Assembly (NCBI RefSeq): GCF_029865925.1
Contig: NZ_JARXAI010000060.1
Coordinates: 1-64,000 of the forward strand
DNA length: 64,000 nucleotides
Source of the DNA: Sphingorhabdus sp.
GTDB lineage: Bacteria > Pseudomonadota > Alphaproteobacteria > Sphingomonadales > Sphingomonadaceae
Direction: 5' to 3'
Shown: one piece after another, positions 1 through 12,866 of the stretch
Layout: each line of letters opens with the position of its first letter
Position numbering within the stretch: position 1 is the stretch's first letter
Translations under genes and position numbers: made by a program
Notes under the pieces: generated by a model
The model's input: only the letters and a program-made list of their open reading frames with translations
Told to the model about the DNA's origin: nothing
The model's database searches: none

Positions 1-1143
1 CTGACCAACGGGCTTGCCGTAGCTGTTACTGCCTATCAGCGCTGCATTGACCCCAAGATACGGAACGAAGCTGGCCATCACCAACTCGCTGGCAGACGCG
101 GTGGCGCCTGTGGCGATGAACGCAATTCTGACCGGCGAGACCGATTGTGTTTGTGGCGCAAATCTCTTGGTTTCATTATTTGACGCCTTTGAGGCACGGA
201 AGCGGGTCACAGAGAATATATCGCTGCTAAAGCGGTTGCCAGCAAGCAAGTCGCCCATGACCTCAGCCGTAGAGACCAATCCGCCACCATTATAGCGGAA
301 GTCGATGACAAAGTTCGTGATCCCCTGCGCGCGGAAATCCGCAAAAGCCGTGCGCAACTGATTATCAGCGGTCGAAATGAATGTGCGCATGTTAATATAC
401 CCGACGCGCTGTCCGCCGCCATTATCAATGACCTTCACCCCATAACGCGATGATAGCGGGTCGATGTTATAATCTGCCTTGGCAACGGTGATGTTGCGTG
501 CACCCGATGCATCACTGATACGCAAAACTCGGCTTGTACCAACCGTGTTTGGACCCAAGGCGCTCGAGATGCCCGCAGAGCCTTGTGTGGCCAATATGTC
601 AGCCACAGAAACCAGGTTTGACGTATTCGTTCCTATCGCCAGAATTTCGGTGCCACGGTCGATACCTGCTGCAAGCGCAGGCGCCCCTTCAAACGCCTCA
701 ATTACGAAAATGCGGCTGCCTTGATAAGCAAGTCGCACTCCAAAGCCTGCCGTAGCACCCGAGGCGTAATAGGCATTTTCTTCCTGAATTGAAGTGACAT
801 AGGTGAAGTACCGGTCGCGACCCTGCCCGCGAGCTGTGGCAGTCAATGCGTTGATATAGGCCTGGACTGAAGTGTAGGCTGCTGGGTCTAAAGCCGACGG
901 TAAGGTTTCAGGAAAAAGATACCATTCGTTCAGAACGGACGCAGCAAAATTCTGCCGGTTGACCAAGCTGCAGGTGGTCGACGATGGGGGTGAAGGCGGC
1001 GGCGTTGAACTTGTTGGTAGCACGACATCCGTTCCGCCTCCGGAACTACTTCCATCACCGCATGCCGACACGCCTGCTGCCAGAATAAGCACGATGCTTT
1101 TTAACGATTGCTTTTTTGCCAATTCCTTATTGTATTCCTTCAT
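1..1143 (-). CDS. S41 family (C-terminal processing) peptidase, lipoprotein, truncated by window edge
   Basis: Minus-strand reading from ATG at 1143: MKEYNKELAKKQSLKSIVLILAAGVSACGDGSSSGG... (lipobox) ...VIDFRYNGGGLVSTAEVMGDLL...FIATGATASASELVMASFVPY; the S41 RYNGGG and ATASASE motifs are visible. Confidence 0.88.
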   Translation of the reverse strand, partial: MKEYNKELAKKQSLKSIVLILAAGVSACGDGSSSGGGTDVVLPTSSTPPPSPPSSTTCSLVNRQNFAASVLNEWYLFPETLPSALDPAAYTSVQAYINALTATARGQGRDRYFTYVTSIQEENAYYASGATAGFGVRLAYQGSRIFVIEAFEGAPALAAGIDRGTEILAIGTNTSNLVSVADILATQGSAGISSALGPNTVGTSRVLRISDASGARNITVAKADYNIDPLSSRYGVKVIDNGGGQRVGYINMRTFISTADNQLRTAFADFRAQGITNFVIDFRYNGGGLVSTAEVMGDLLAGNRFSSDIFSVTRFRASKASNNETKRFAPQTQSVSPVRIAFIATGATASASELVMASFVPYLGVNAALIGSNSYGKPVGQ

Positions 1144-1429
1144 TCGGACTAAGCCTACGATCTCTAATTGCTATGCGCCCACTAGTCACTTGTCCATCCC
1201 AAACCAAAATTTAACAGACCTTGCTTGTAAATTGTTCACGCACATTCATTGCCGAAATATGTTCGACGCCTCATCTAGGCTGCCTATTCCTCTCCAGAGC
1301 AACCAATCTAATACCCTCTGATCAGTTTGCGTCCAAGGGACTGCGTGTCCCGAGCGGACGGCTCTCGCGCATTACGCGATTTGGCAACAGGTATCGCCGG
1401 CAGCATATTGCTGGATGGAGCCTGTGCAT

Positions 1430-3706
<2,277 letters not shown>

Positions 3707-3748
3707 TCAATAACAGATTATAGTCGTTAGTCTAAACTGCTTCGGCGA

Positions 3749-4164
3749 TTATTTGTTGCGGATCCCTTGATCGCTCCTGATGCGCCCCAATCCTTCATGC
3801 TTGGATTCGCCGCCCACCCGCGGCAGGCGCAGGCGGAATTGCAAGGCGGCGGCGCGGACCGAGCGCTGGATGTGCGAGCCATCGGAATATTCACCGAGCC
3901 CTGCGTAATCATCGACCCGATATTCCGGCGCGATGCGGCAGGCGATCAACGCCCAGCCTGGCCTCTCGGCGGTTTGCAAATAGCCCGGCAGTCCGCTGTC
4001 ATGGAGGTCGCGGCGCCACGCAGCGGCATATCGGCGCGCCATTGGGGCCGAACCGACGCGCTTGCTGTCCTCCGGCACGCCCCGATCGGGCGGGCCCATC
4101 TTGCCTTTGCCCGGTTCAGCACCCGAAGCTTGCGCTGTAACTCGCGCTCGTCGTTTTTCGTCAT
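3749..4164 (-). pseudogene. Small unknown gene with apparent frame switch (possible frameshifted gene)
   Basis: Strong SD (GGAAGGAGGTGTTTTCG) precedes ATG at 4164 (MTKNDERELQRKLRVLNRAKA...), but high-GC3 coding character moves to the other frame (MARRYAAAWRRDLHDSGLPGYLQTAERPGWALIACRIAPEYRVDDYAG...) that stops at 3749. Family not recognised. Confidence 0.3.
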
Positions 4165-4462
4165 CGAAAACACCTCCTTCCATCACTGGAATAATGCAAA
4201 AGGTGTCTCGGAAGTCACTAAATGTCTATATTATCGTTGCCATGGGCGAAGGGCAAAGGCTGGCCTGTCGGCTTTTGATCACCTCATCCGGCATTGATAC
4301 GATATCCGATGGTAAATCGCAGCGCGCCGTGCAGTTTGCGCGCTGGCACACGCGGAATCGTTAACAAAAACTCCATTCGTCGAAAAATACTGGTCGTTTG
4401 CAGTTAGTTTCGCCAACAGGTAAACAGAATTCATTTCCGTCCTCTCCCCACTCGGTGAAAAA

Positions 4463-5512
4463 ATGCGCAAACCTATCCTTCTCTCATTGATGTTCTGTGT
4501 TGCAGCATGTGGAAGCGGCAGCGATGAAAAGCGTGAACGCCCTGCGCCATTGGTGACAGTCGGACCGGCAGTCTCAAATCAATTCTCGGATAATTACGTC
4601 GCGATCGGCACAGCTAACGCCAACGAACAAGTGTCCGTGCGCGCACCGGTTACCGAACGGATAACGCAGCTTGGCTTTTCCGATGGGGATTATGTCCAAA
4701 AAGGGCAGATGCTTGCCGTGCTCGCACAAGGTCAGGAAACCGCCTCTCTCGCCAGCGCGCAGGCGCGGGTTCGCGAAACAGAGCAGCAGCTAGCGCGTAT
4801 CACCGAACTCCACCGTCGCGGCTTTGCGACCAACGCAAGTTTGGAGGCACAAACAGCTTCAGCCAGTGCAGCAAAGGCCGTGGCGAATGTGGCACGCGCC
4901 TCGATTGGCGACCGCGTTGTCCGTGCGCCCTTCTCCGGTCAAGTGTCGCTGCGGCGCATATCCATTGGCGCTGTCGTTAGCGCGGGGGACGAAATCGCAG
5001 CTATAAGCGACCTCAGCTCCATAAAGCTGGACTTCACCGTTCCTGAGACCATGCTTGCAAATGTTCAAGTCGGGCAGCAGATTACTGCCAAGGCGTCTGC
5101 CTATCCCGACTATGTCGCATCCGGAAAGATTATGGCAATTGATCCGGTAATTAACCCGCAAACCCGAACAGCTACGTTACGTGCAATATTGCCCAACCGC
5201 GATGCTTTGCTGAAACCCGGCATGCTGCTTTCGGTAACGATCACCTCAAAAACGCGCATCGCCCCAGCGGTTCCGGAACTTTCTTTAGTTCGGGAAGGCG
5301 ACACCAGTTTTGTCTACATCATGGGGGCAGATTTTAAGGTTAAACGCATGCCCGTTAAAACAGGTGCGCGCGATGGAAATCTTGTCGAGATCATTGAAGG
5401 CCTCAAGATTGGCGACCGAATTGTAACCGAGGGCGTCGTGAAGCTTTCTGATGGCGCGACTGTCCGCACGGGCAAAGCCAAAGGCAGCGACACATCGAAC
5501 AAAGCACGTTGA
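4463..5512 (+). CDS. RND efflux periplasmic adaptor subunit (lipoprotein)
   Basis: Lipobox FCVAAC; MFP motifs VRAPVTERITQLGFSDGDYVQKGQMLAVL, VRAPFSGQVSLRRISIGAVVSAG; followed by RND permease. Confidence 0.94.
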   Translation: MRKPILLSLMFCVAACGSGSDEKRERPAPLVTVGPAVSNQFSDNYVAIGTANANEQVSVRAPVTERITQLGFSDGDYVQKGQMLAVLAQGQETASLASAQARVRETEQQLARITELHRRGFATNASLEAQTASASAAKAVANVARASIGDRVVRAPFSGQVSLRRISIGAVVSAGDEIAAISDLSSIKLDFTVPETMLANVQVGQQITAKASAYPDYVASGKIMAIDPVINPQTRTATLRAILPNRDALLKPGMLLSVTITSKTRIAPAVPELSLVREGDTSFVYIMGADFKVKRMPVKTGARDGNLVEIIEGLKIGDRIVTEGVVKLSDGATVRTGKAKGSDTSNKAR

Positions 5513-5524
5513 TGCAGTTCTGAC

Positions 5525-8500
5525 ATGAGCATTTCCGACATCTCCGTCCGCAGACCGGTATTTGCCGGGGTTATCGCCATACTTATGGTGCTGGTCGGGA
5601 TCGTTGGCTTTTTGAATTTGCCGGTGCGGGAATATCCTGACACCGAACCCCCAATCGTATCTGTTGGGACGGCCTACACTGGCGCTGCCGCAAGCGTTGT
5701 TGAAACGCGCGTGACTCAAGTTCTCGAAAACGCGCTTGCCGGAATTGAAGGTATCCAAACCATCACGTCGCGTTCACGTGATGGTCAATCCGAAATCACC
5801 ATTGAGTTTGCGCCCGGTCGCCCCGTCGATAGCGCCGCCAATGATGTGCGCGACCGCGTAGGTGGCGTGGCGGATGATTTGCCTGAAGAGGTTTTGGCAC
5901 CCGAGGTGCGCAAAGTGGACGCCGATGCATCGCCGATCCTGTTCCTCGTTGTATCCAAACCGGGCTGGTCGCGTCTTGAATTAAGCGATTATGTAGACCG
6001 CAATCTCGTCGACCGCTTTTCGGCTATCAACGGTGTAGCCCGCATTTTTGTCGGCGGCGAAGCGCGGCCATCAATGCGTATCTGGCTTCAGCCTGACCGG
6101 CTGGCTGCGCTAGGATTGACCCCGCTCGATGTTGAAAATGCCTTGCGTAGCCAGAATGTCGAGTTGCCCGCCGGGCGTTTAGAATCTACCGACCAAAACG
6201 TCACGCTTCGGGTCAGCCGCCCCTTTGGTAACGAAGCCGAATTTCGGCAGTTGGTGGTCGCCCGGGGCGCTGACGGATCGCTCACCCGGTTATCCGACGT
6301 TGCGCGGGTCGAAACCGGCCCGGAAAACCCTTATGCGGCATTTCGGTTAAATGGCAAGTCGGCCTTAGGCTTAGGTATTGTGCGCCAGTCAGGGGCAAAC
6401 ACGTTGGCCGTGGCCGACAGCGCCAAGGCGCTGGCGGAGAAAATCAAGCCAACACTGCCGCGCGGCATGACGATTTCCGTCGGCTCCGACGATTCGCTGT
6501 TCATCGGCAAGGCTATCAGTGGCGTCTGGATAACTCTAGCTGAAGCAGCAGCACTGGTTGTTCTGGTCATTTTCCTGTTTTTAGGCAGTTGGCGCGCGAC
6601 TATCATTCCGGCGGTTACCGTGCCGATCTGCCTTCTTGCGACCTTTGCTGTGTTGTGGATGTTAGGCTTTTCCATCAACTTACTCACCCTTCTAGCGCTC
6701 GTTTTGGCCATCGGCTTGGTTGTCGACGACGCCATTGTTGTGCTTGAAAACGTCTATCACCGGATCGAACAGGGCGAGCCGCCTTTGGTTGCTGCAGTAA
6801 CAGGTACGCGACAAGTCGCTTTTGCGGTCATTTCGACCACCATCGTCGTTTGCGCGGTGTTTGTGCCGGTGATGTTCCTTGCAGGACAAACAGGCTTGCT
6901 GTTCCGCGAGCTGGCAGGCGCAATGATAGCTGCCGTCGCCTTTTCTGGTTTCGTCGCACTTAGCCTTACGCCGATGCTGTGTTCGAAATTGCTAAAGCAA
7001 GAGAAGCGCGGACGCTTGGCATCATGGGTAGATGACAAGTTTCAGCGGATTGAGCAGAGTTATTCCAACCTGCTTGCGCGCGTCATTGCAAAGCCACTGG
7101 TGGCACTGCTGGGCGTGCTTGTGTTCTTAATGGTCGCCGGGTTCCTGTTTACGACGGTTCAGTCGGAACTAGCGCCGGCTGAAGACGTAGGCATCCTGAG
7201 CGCTAATATCGCCGCGCCCGAAGGTACGAGCTATGAGGCAATGGACAAATATATGCTGCAGGCGTCCGAACCATTGCTCAAATTGCGCGACAAGGGCACC
7301 GTTCGCTCCGTGATCCAGCGGACGCCTGGCGGCTATTCAGCAAGCGATGATTTCAATTCAGGTACGTTCTCGATTTTCCTTAAACCCTGGGAAGAGCGCA
7401 CCGAAAAGACCGAAGATGTCGTTGCACAAGTCAACAAGATTCTTGCCGAACTGCCCGCGGTTCGCGGCAACGGAGCGGCGCGGTCCTCCATCGGGCGCGG
7501 TCGAGGCCAGCCACTGAATTTCGTTATTGCGGGTTCGACCTATGAATCACTAACCGTTGCACGCAACCGCATATTGGCAGCAGCAAGTCAAAATCCCGGA
7601 ATCGTGAACCTCGATTCAGATTATAAAGAAACTAAGCCACAGATGGAGATTCAGGTCGATACCGCGCGCGCTGGCGATTTAGGCGTATCGGTGGCCGATG
7701 TCAGTCAGGCGCTTCAATCGCTGTTGGGGTCGCGCAGGGTATCAACTTATGTGGACCGTGGTGAAGAATATCGCGTCATCATTCAGGCGGACGCGAGAGA
7801 TCGCGCGACAGCGGAAAATCTTGCCGCCATTCAATTGCGAGCGCGCGATGGCGCGCTCGTTTCTTTGGCCAATATGATCAAATATACTGAAACAGCCGGC
7901 GCACGCGATTTGGGCCGCTTCAACAAACTGCGCGCCATTAACCTATCGGGCGGTCTGGCACCTGGCTACTCCATGGGGGAAGCGCTAGCATTTCTGGAAG
8001 AACAAGCTGCTGCATCGCCCGAGGTGTTGGCCGTTGGCTATCGCGGTGAAAGTCAGGCGTTCAAGGAAACGGGTGGTTCCATTATCGTGGTCTTCTTCCT
8101 AACCATTCTTCTCGTCTATCTGGTGCTGGCAGCGCAGTTTGAGAGCTTTGTGCATCCGATCACGATTATCACGACAGTGCCCCTAGCTGTCGGTGGCGGC
8201 ATCATTGGGCTTGCCCTCACTGGGATGACGCTGAACCTATATAGTCAGATAGGTATTGTGATGCTCGTCGGACTGGCCGCGAAAAACGGTATTTTGATTG
8301 TCGAATTCGCCAATCAATTGCGTGACGAAGGTCTGGAAATTCTCGACGCGATTCAACAGGCCGCTGCGCGCCGATTACGTCCAATTTTAATGACGTCCAT
8401 CGCAACCGTGTTTGGCGCGATACCCTTGGCAATTGCCGGCGGTGCCGGCGGCGCGGCGCGGTCCGCAATCGGCGTAGTTATTGTCTTCGGTGTAACGCTC

Positions 8501-8617
8501 GCGACGCTCATCACTCTTGTGCTCATTCCGCTGATTTATGCGCACCTCGCCAAATTTACCGGCTCACCCGAAGCAGTGTCACGCCGACTTGCGCAAGAGA
8601 TGGAAGCGCAAAAGTAG
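5525..8617 (+). CDS. RND efflux permease (AcrB/HAE1-like)
   Basis: 1030 aa; MSISDISVRRPVFAGVIAILMVLVGIVGFLNLPVREYPDTEPPIVSV; GLVVDDAIVVLENVYHRIEQG; duplicated TM architecture. Confidence 0.96.
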   Translation: MSISDISVRRPVFAGVIAILMVLVGIVGFLNLPVREYPDTEPPIVSVGTAYTGAAASVVETRVTQVLENALAGIEGIQTITSRSRDGQSEITIEFAPGRPVDSAANDVRDRVGGVADDLPEEVLAPEVRKVDADASPILFLVVSKPGWSRLELSDYVDRNLVDRFSAINGVARIFVGGEARPSMRIWLQPDRLAALGLTPLDVENALRSQNVELPAGRLESTDQNVTLRVSRPFGNEAEFRQLVVARGADGSLTRLSDVARVETGPENPYAAFRLNGKSALGLGIVRQSGANTLAVADSAKALAEKIKPTLPRGMTISVGSDDSLFIGKAISGVWITLAEAAALVVLVIFLFLGSWRATIIPAVTVPICLLATFAVLWMLGFSINLLTLLALVLAIGLVVDDAIVVLENVYHRIEQGEPPLVAAVTGTRQVAFAVISTTIVVCAVFVPVMFLAGQTGLLFRELAGAMIAAVAFSGFVALSLTPMLCSKLLKQEKRGRLASWVDDKFQRIEQSYSNLLARVIAKPLVALLGVLVFLMVAGFLFTTVQSELAPAEDVGILSANIAAPEGTSYEAMDKYMLQASEPLLKLRDKGTVRSVIQRTPGGYSASDDFNSGTFSIFLKPWEERTEKTEDVVAQVNKILAELPAVRGNGAARSSIGRGRGQPLNFVIAGSTYESLTVARNRILAAASQNPGIVNLDSDYKETKPQMEIQVDTARAGDLGVSVADVSQALQSLLGSRRVSTYVDRGEEYRVIIQADARDRATAENLAAIQLRARDGALVSLANMIKYTETAGARDLGRFNKLRAINLSGGLAPGYSMGEALAFLEEQAAASPEVLAVGYRGESQAFKETGGSIIVVFFLTILLVYLVLAAQFESFVHPITIITTVPLAVGGGIIGLALTGMTLNLYSQIGIVMLVGLAAKNGILIVEFANQLRDEGLEILDAIQQAAARRLRPILMTSIATVFGAIPLAIAGGAGGAARSAIGVVIVFGVTLATLITLVLIPLIYAHLAKFTGSPEAVSRRLAQEMEAQK

Positions 8618-8749
8618 CACTCAGCTTGAGGCTTTCTTGCCGCGAAGCATAGCGAAGTATTTCCAAAACTTCACAGAACATTTCGTCACTTCTTAACATA
8701 TTAGTCCTATCTGCGGCTTTGCCTCGAGCAAAAGACACAGGGACCGGAC

Positions 8750-9112
8750 ATGCGCACTGAAGTTCTGGTAAGTGCCCAGCATCGACAGATGCTGGATCAA
8801 GTGCTGGCGATTAGTCACATCATGCTTACCGACAGCGGCGGCGTTCAAGAAGAGGCACCAGCGCTTGGCAAACCTGTGCTGGTTCTGCGTGACACTACCG
8901 AGCGCCCTGAGGGCATTACCGCAGGCACCGCAAAGCTAATCGGCACTGATAAACACAGGATAATTTTGGAGGTTTCCAATATTTTAGACGATGATGCCGC
9001 TTATTCCGCCATGGTGCGGGCACATAATCCGTTTGGAGATGGGTACGTCAGCCAGCGCATAGCTGAGATTGTCTGGAATGCGCGTCGACAAGATCGTCTA
9101 TTACCTGCTTAG
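8750..9112 (+). pseudogene. wecB: Remnant of UDP-N-acetylglucosamine 2-epimerase (WecB) with large internal deletion
   Basis: [15 protein letters not shown] (N-terminal WecB motif) joins directly to [46 protein letters not shown] (C-terminal WecB motif); only 120 aa versus ~370 aa for the family. Confidence 0.8.
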
Positions 9113-9202
9113 TATCGCAGAGCCGCGCTGCAACACTTGTTCCTGACCAAATAACGTCATAAGGCGCTGCTATTCGACAGCCGTCTGAAAGAGGGATATC
9201 CA

Positions 9203-10504
9203 ATGAAGATTGCAATGATCGGTTCGGGCTATGTCGGCCTTGTGTCTGGGGCGTGCTTTGCGGATTTCGGACATGAAGTTGTCTGCGTAGACAAGGATGC
9301 GACAAAGATCGACCGATTGAACGCAAACATCATGCCGATTTACGAGCCCGGCTTGGACGCATTGGTTAAATCGAACGTAGACGCTGGACGGCTGAGCTTT
9401 TCAACGGATGTCCTGCGGTCGGTCAAAGGGTGCGACGCTGTTTTCATAGCCGTTGGCACGCCGTCGCGCCGTGGCGATGGCCATGCGGACCTGAGCTATG
9501 TCTATGCAGCTGCCGAGGAACTGGCCAGCGCCATTGATCCGCGGACCGTTGTCGTGACAAAATCTACCGTTCCTGTGGGCACTGGCGACGAAGTTGAACG
9601 CATCATTCGCGAAACCAACCCACAGCTTGAGTTTGCAGTCGTATCAAACCCCGAATTCTTGCGTGAAGGCGCTGCCATTGGTGATTTCAAGCGTCCTGAC
9701 CGCATCGTCGTGGGCAGCGACGTTGAATGGGCGCGCGATGTCATGCGCGCTGTGTATCGTCCTCTGTTTCTCAACGAATCGCCTTTATTGTTCACGAGCC
9801 GCCGTTCATCCGAGTTGATCAAATATGCCGCGAACGCATTTTTGGCGACGAAGATCACCTTTATCAATGAAATGGCGGATCTATGCGAGAAACTGGGCGC
9901 CAATGTGCAAGACGTATCGCGCGGCATCGGCCTTGATAATCGCATCGGGTCAAAGTTCTTACACGCTGGTCCTGGCTATGGCGGCAGTTGCTTTCCAAAG
10001 GACACGCTGGCGCTTCTCAAAACCGCTCAGGACCATGAAACGCCCGTTCGGATAGTCGAGGCTGTCGTGCAGGCAAATGACCTTAGAAAGCGTGCTATGG
10101 GCCGCAAGATCATCACCGCGCTGGGCGGTGATGTGCGGGGCATGAAAATTGGTCTACTTGGCCTGACGTTCAAACCCAATACAGATGATATGCGCGATGC
10201 GCCGTCCGTTGCGATTGTTCAGACCTTGCTCGATGCCGGCGCAATTGTGCATGCACATGACCCCGAAGGTATGGAGGAAGCAACAAAAATCCTTCCCGAT
10301 GTCATCATGGCCAGCAGTGCCTATGACGCCGCGCAAGATGCACAAGCGGTGGCCTTGATTACCGAGTGGGACGCATATCGTGCGCTCGACCTCGAGAAAC
10401 TCCACGCCGCGATGGCGGGCGATGTTCTTGTGGATTTGCGCAACATATATGGCACCGAAGAAGCGCAGGCCGCTGGGTTCAATTATGTCAGCGTGGGACG
10501 CTGA
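9203..10504 (+). CDS. ugd: UDP-glucose 6-dehydrogenase
   Basis: MKIAMIGSGYVGLVSGACFADFGHEVVCVDKD; GPGYGGSCFPKDT catalytic Cys motif; FKPNTDDMRDAPS. Confidence 0.95.
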   Translation: MKIAMIGSGYVGLVSGACFADFGHEVVCVDKDATKIDRLNANIMPIYEPGLDALVKSNVDAGRLSFSTDVLRSVKGCDAVFIAVGTPSRRGDGHADLSYVYAAAEELASAIDPRTVVVTKSTVPVGTGDEVERIIRETNPQLEFAVVSNPEFLREGAAIGDFKRPDRIVVGSDVEWARDVMRAVYRPLFLNESPLLFTSRRSSELIKYAANAFLATKITFINEMADLCEKLGANVQDVSRGIGLDNRIGSKFLHAGPGYGGSCFPKDTLALLKTAQDHETPVRIVEAVVQANDLRKRAMGRKIITALGGDVRGMKIGLLGLTFKPNTDDMRDAPSVAIVQTLLDAGAIVHAHDPEGMEEATKILPDVIMASSAYDAAQDAQAVALITEWDAYRALDLEKLHAAMAGDVLVDLRNIYGTEEAQAAGFNYVSVGR

Positions 10505-10518
10505 GGAACATAAGCAAT

Positions 10519-10555
10519 ATTGGAAGTTGGCCGGTTGCAGCCGCAGGCCTCCAAT
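10519..10555. terminator. Hairpin between convergent ugd and acyl-CoA synthetase genes; possible bidirectional terminator
   Basis: ATTGGAagttGGCC...GGCCTCCAAT inverted repeat in the 56 bp gap between convergent stop codons. Confidence 0.45.
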
Positions 10556-10560
10556 AAGCT

Positions 10561-12135
10561 TTAATTCACCTGCCGGTCGTAACCAGCCCAATAAGGCGCG
10601 CGTAAATCCTTGCGGAGTATCTTTCCTGACGCATTGCGGGGCAACGCCGCAATGATGTCGACGGAACGTGGCACCTTGAAACCGGCAATGCGTACGCGGG
10701 CCCAAGCGATTACGCTTTCGGGATCCACCTGAGCACCGGGTTTGGGAACGCATACCGCCTTCACCGCCTCGCCCCATTTTTCATTAGGTACGCCAATGAC
10801 GGCGACCTCCAATATATCGGGATGGCCGTAAATCGCGCTTTCCACTTCCGCAGGATACACATTTTCGCCGCCGGTTATGATCATGTCCTTCACGCGGTCG
10901 TGGATGTACATATATCCGTCTTCATCAAGATATCCGGCATCTCCGGTCTTTATCCAACCACCCTCGGCGACAGTACCCTTCGTGGCATCAGGCAAGTTCC
11001 AATAGCCAAGCATGTTGTTAGATGACCGCGTCCATATCTCGCCGACATCAGCCACAGGAACATCATTCCCCGCCCCATCAACGACGCGTAATTCTACACC
11101 GGGCAGTGGTTTGCCAGCCGAGCGCATCCGTTTATTGCCATTGGGGTCGTGATCCTCAGGCGGCAACATGCAAATGGTGCCCGTCGTTTCCGTCATGCCG
11201 TAGACTTGAATGAACTCGGCGCTGAAAACGTCCATGCACTGGCGCAATAGTTCAAGCGGAATGGGCGCTGCGCCATAGAGGATATATTTGAGCCGGCTAT
11301 AATCGACATCACGGCATCTGGGGTGGTTAACCATCATCTGCAAGGCGGCGGGCACGATGAACAAGCGCGTTGCGCCGCCCTTTTCGATGCCATCAAAGAC
11401 CGAATCTGGCGTAAATTCGGCCTGTACCAGCGCCGGCAGACCAGACACCAGCGCCATAATGCCAAGCCCGGTCCCGCCAATATGCGCGCAGGGCATGGCG
11501 ATAAGGACAACCTCATCATCATCCCACTTGCTATAGGCATGTTCTTCTTCAGCCGCATTTTTGCGCAAGGCAAAGAGGTTTCGGTTGGAGAGCACCGCAC
11601 CCTTGGGATTACCCGTGGTGCCTGACGTATAAAGCTGCAGCGCGGCGTCATCGGCGCCAGCAGCGTCGAACGGCGCACGCGGCGCGGCGTCGATCATCTG
11701 CCGCGCTTCGTCCTCGCCGATTACGCGCTCGACAGTAGCAGTCTGATCGCCAAGCGCCTGAACACCAGCCTCAAACCCTTGTCCTGCAAACAAAACGCGC
11801 GCGCCGGTATCCTTGGCGATATAGGACCATTCGGCGGGCGCCAAACGCCAGCCAATCGGGACCATGACGATGCCTACGCGAGCCGCGCCGTAGAAAAGCG
11901 CAAAATACAGATCGCTGTTCTTGCCAATCCAGGCAACGCGGTCGCCCTTTTTCAAACCCAGCCCAAGCAGCATAGTTGCGATTTTTGCGGTGCGTTCTTC
12001 CAACTGCGCATATGTGAAATGCGCGTTATCTTGTGAGAGCGCAGCCCAATCCGGTCTTTCCGTCGTCCAATGCTTCAAGAAGCCATCGAACGTAAGTATG
12101 TCGTAACCGGCAGCGACCATGTTATTATCTCCCAA
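10561..12135 (-). CDS. AMP-binding acyl-CoA synthetase / ligase (FadD-like)
   Basis: LQLYTSGTTGNPKGAVLSNRNL; VYGMTETTGTICMLP; IKTGDAGYLDEDGYMYIHDRVKDMIITGGENVYPAEVE. Confidence 0.93.
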   Translation of the reverse strand: MGDNNMVAAGYDILTFDGFLKHWTTERPDWAALSQDNAHFTYAQLEERTAKIATMLLGLGLKKGDRVAWIGKNSDLYFALFYGAARVGIVMVPIGWRLAPAEWSYIAKDTGARVLFAGQGFEAGVQALGDQTATVERVIGEDEARQMIDAAPRAPFDAAGADDAALQLYTSGTTGNPKGAVLSNRNLFALRKNAAEEEHAYSKWDDDEVVLIAMPCAHIGGTGLGIMALVSGLPALVQAEFTPDSVFDGIEKGGATRLFIVPAALQMMVNHPRCRDVDYSRLKYILYGAAPIPLELLRQCMDVFSAEFIQVYGMTETTGTICMLPPEDHDPNGNKRMRSAGKPLPGVELRVVDGAGNDVPVADVGEIWTRSSNNMLGYWNLPDATKGTVAEGGWIKTGDAGYLDEDGYMYIHDRVKDMIITGGENVYPAEVESAIYGHPDILEVAVIGVPNEKWGEAVKAVCVPKPGAQVDPESVIAWARVRIAGFKVPRSVDIIAALPRNASGKILRKDLRAPYWAGYDRQVN

Positions 12136-12236
12136 GAATGACCGTATTTTGCAGAGGCCTGATGTGTTTTGTCGAGAGATTATAGCGGCGTGTCAATGCT
12201 GCGATTTGCTAATCCGAGCGAGGACTGAAGTGTCCC

Positions 12237-12866
12237 TCAACGACAGAAAATCAGCGATAGGTTGTTCGACGGCATCGGGATAATCTGATCCAGAGCCAAG
12301 CCGACGTCGCGCGCTTCTTCGGTAATGTCCTCAACATAACGCAGACCCCATTCCGCGTTCTGTTGCCGCAGCGCAGCGTCGAATGACGCGTTACCTTCGG
12401 CTAAGGGGACGTCGCGCTGGCGAAATGGCCCATAGATGAAAAGCGGCGCGGATTGCGGCAAAAGGCGCGCGGCGTTGCGGAGTAACCCGACTGTGGCCGC
12501 CCATGGGCTAATATGCGCCATGTTGATGCAGACAATCGCGTCGGCGTGCGCGATTGTCCAGTCCGCTGAGGCATCCAGCAACATCCCCGGCTGCAGATTC
12601 GGCACGGCATAGTCGGCACGCCATGCATTGATCGATGCAATGGCAATGGGGTCAGGGTCGCTTGGCTGCCACGTAATTGCCGGAAACAGCTGCGCAAAGT
12701 GCACAGCATGTTCGCCAGTCCCGCTGGCTATTTCTAACACCACCCCCTCTGCAGGAAGCACATTCACTAAGGTTTCGGCAATCACATCGCGGTTCCGCTC
12801 GGTCGCGGGCGCGTAGCGTTTGACCTCGACGCCGGCCTCAAACACAAACGGTTGCGGGCCGCTCAC
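12237..12866 (-). CDS. DUF938 family class I SAM-dependent methyltransferase-like protein
   Basis: KRYAPATERNRDVIAETLVNVLPAEGVVLEIASGTGEHAVHFAQLFP; GTG start at 12866 overlaps the gcvPB stop (GTGA). Confidence 0.85.
   Translation of the reverse strand: MSGPQPFVFEAGVEVKRYAPATERNRDVIAETLVNVLPAEGVVLEIASGTGEHAVHFAQLFPAITWQPSDPDPIAIASINAWRADYAVPNLQPGMLLDASADWTIAHADAIVCINMAHISPWAATVGLLRNAARLLPQSAPLFIYGPFRQRDVPLAEGNASFDAALRQQNAEWGLRYVEDITEEARDVGLALDQIIPMPSNNLSLIFCR

Noticed and set aside
1399-1414. CAGCA-tat-TGCTG hairpin downstream of katG
   Set aside because: Weak stem, tiny loop, no poly-T tract; not called as terminator.
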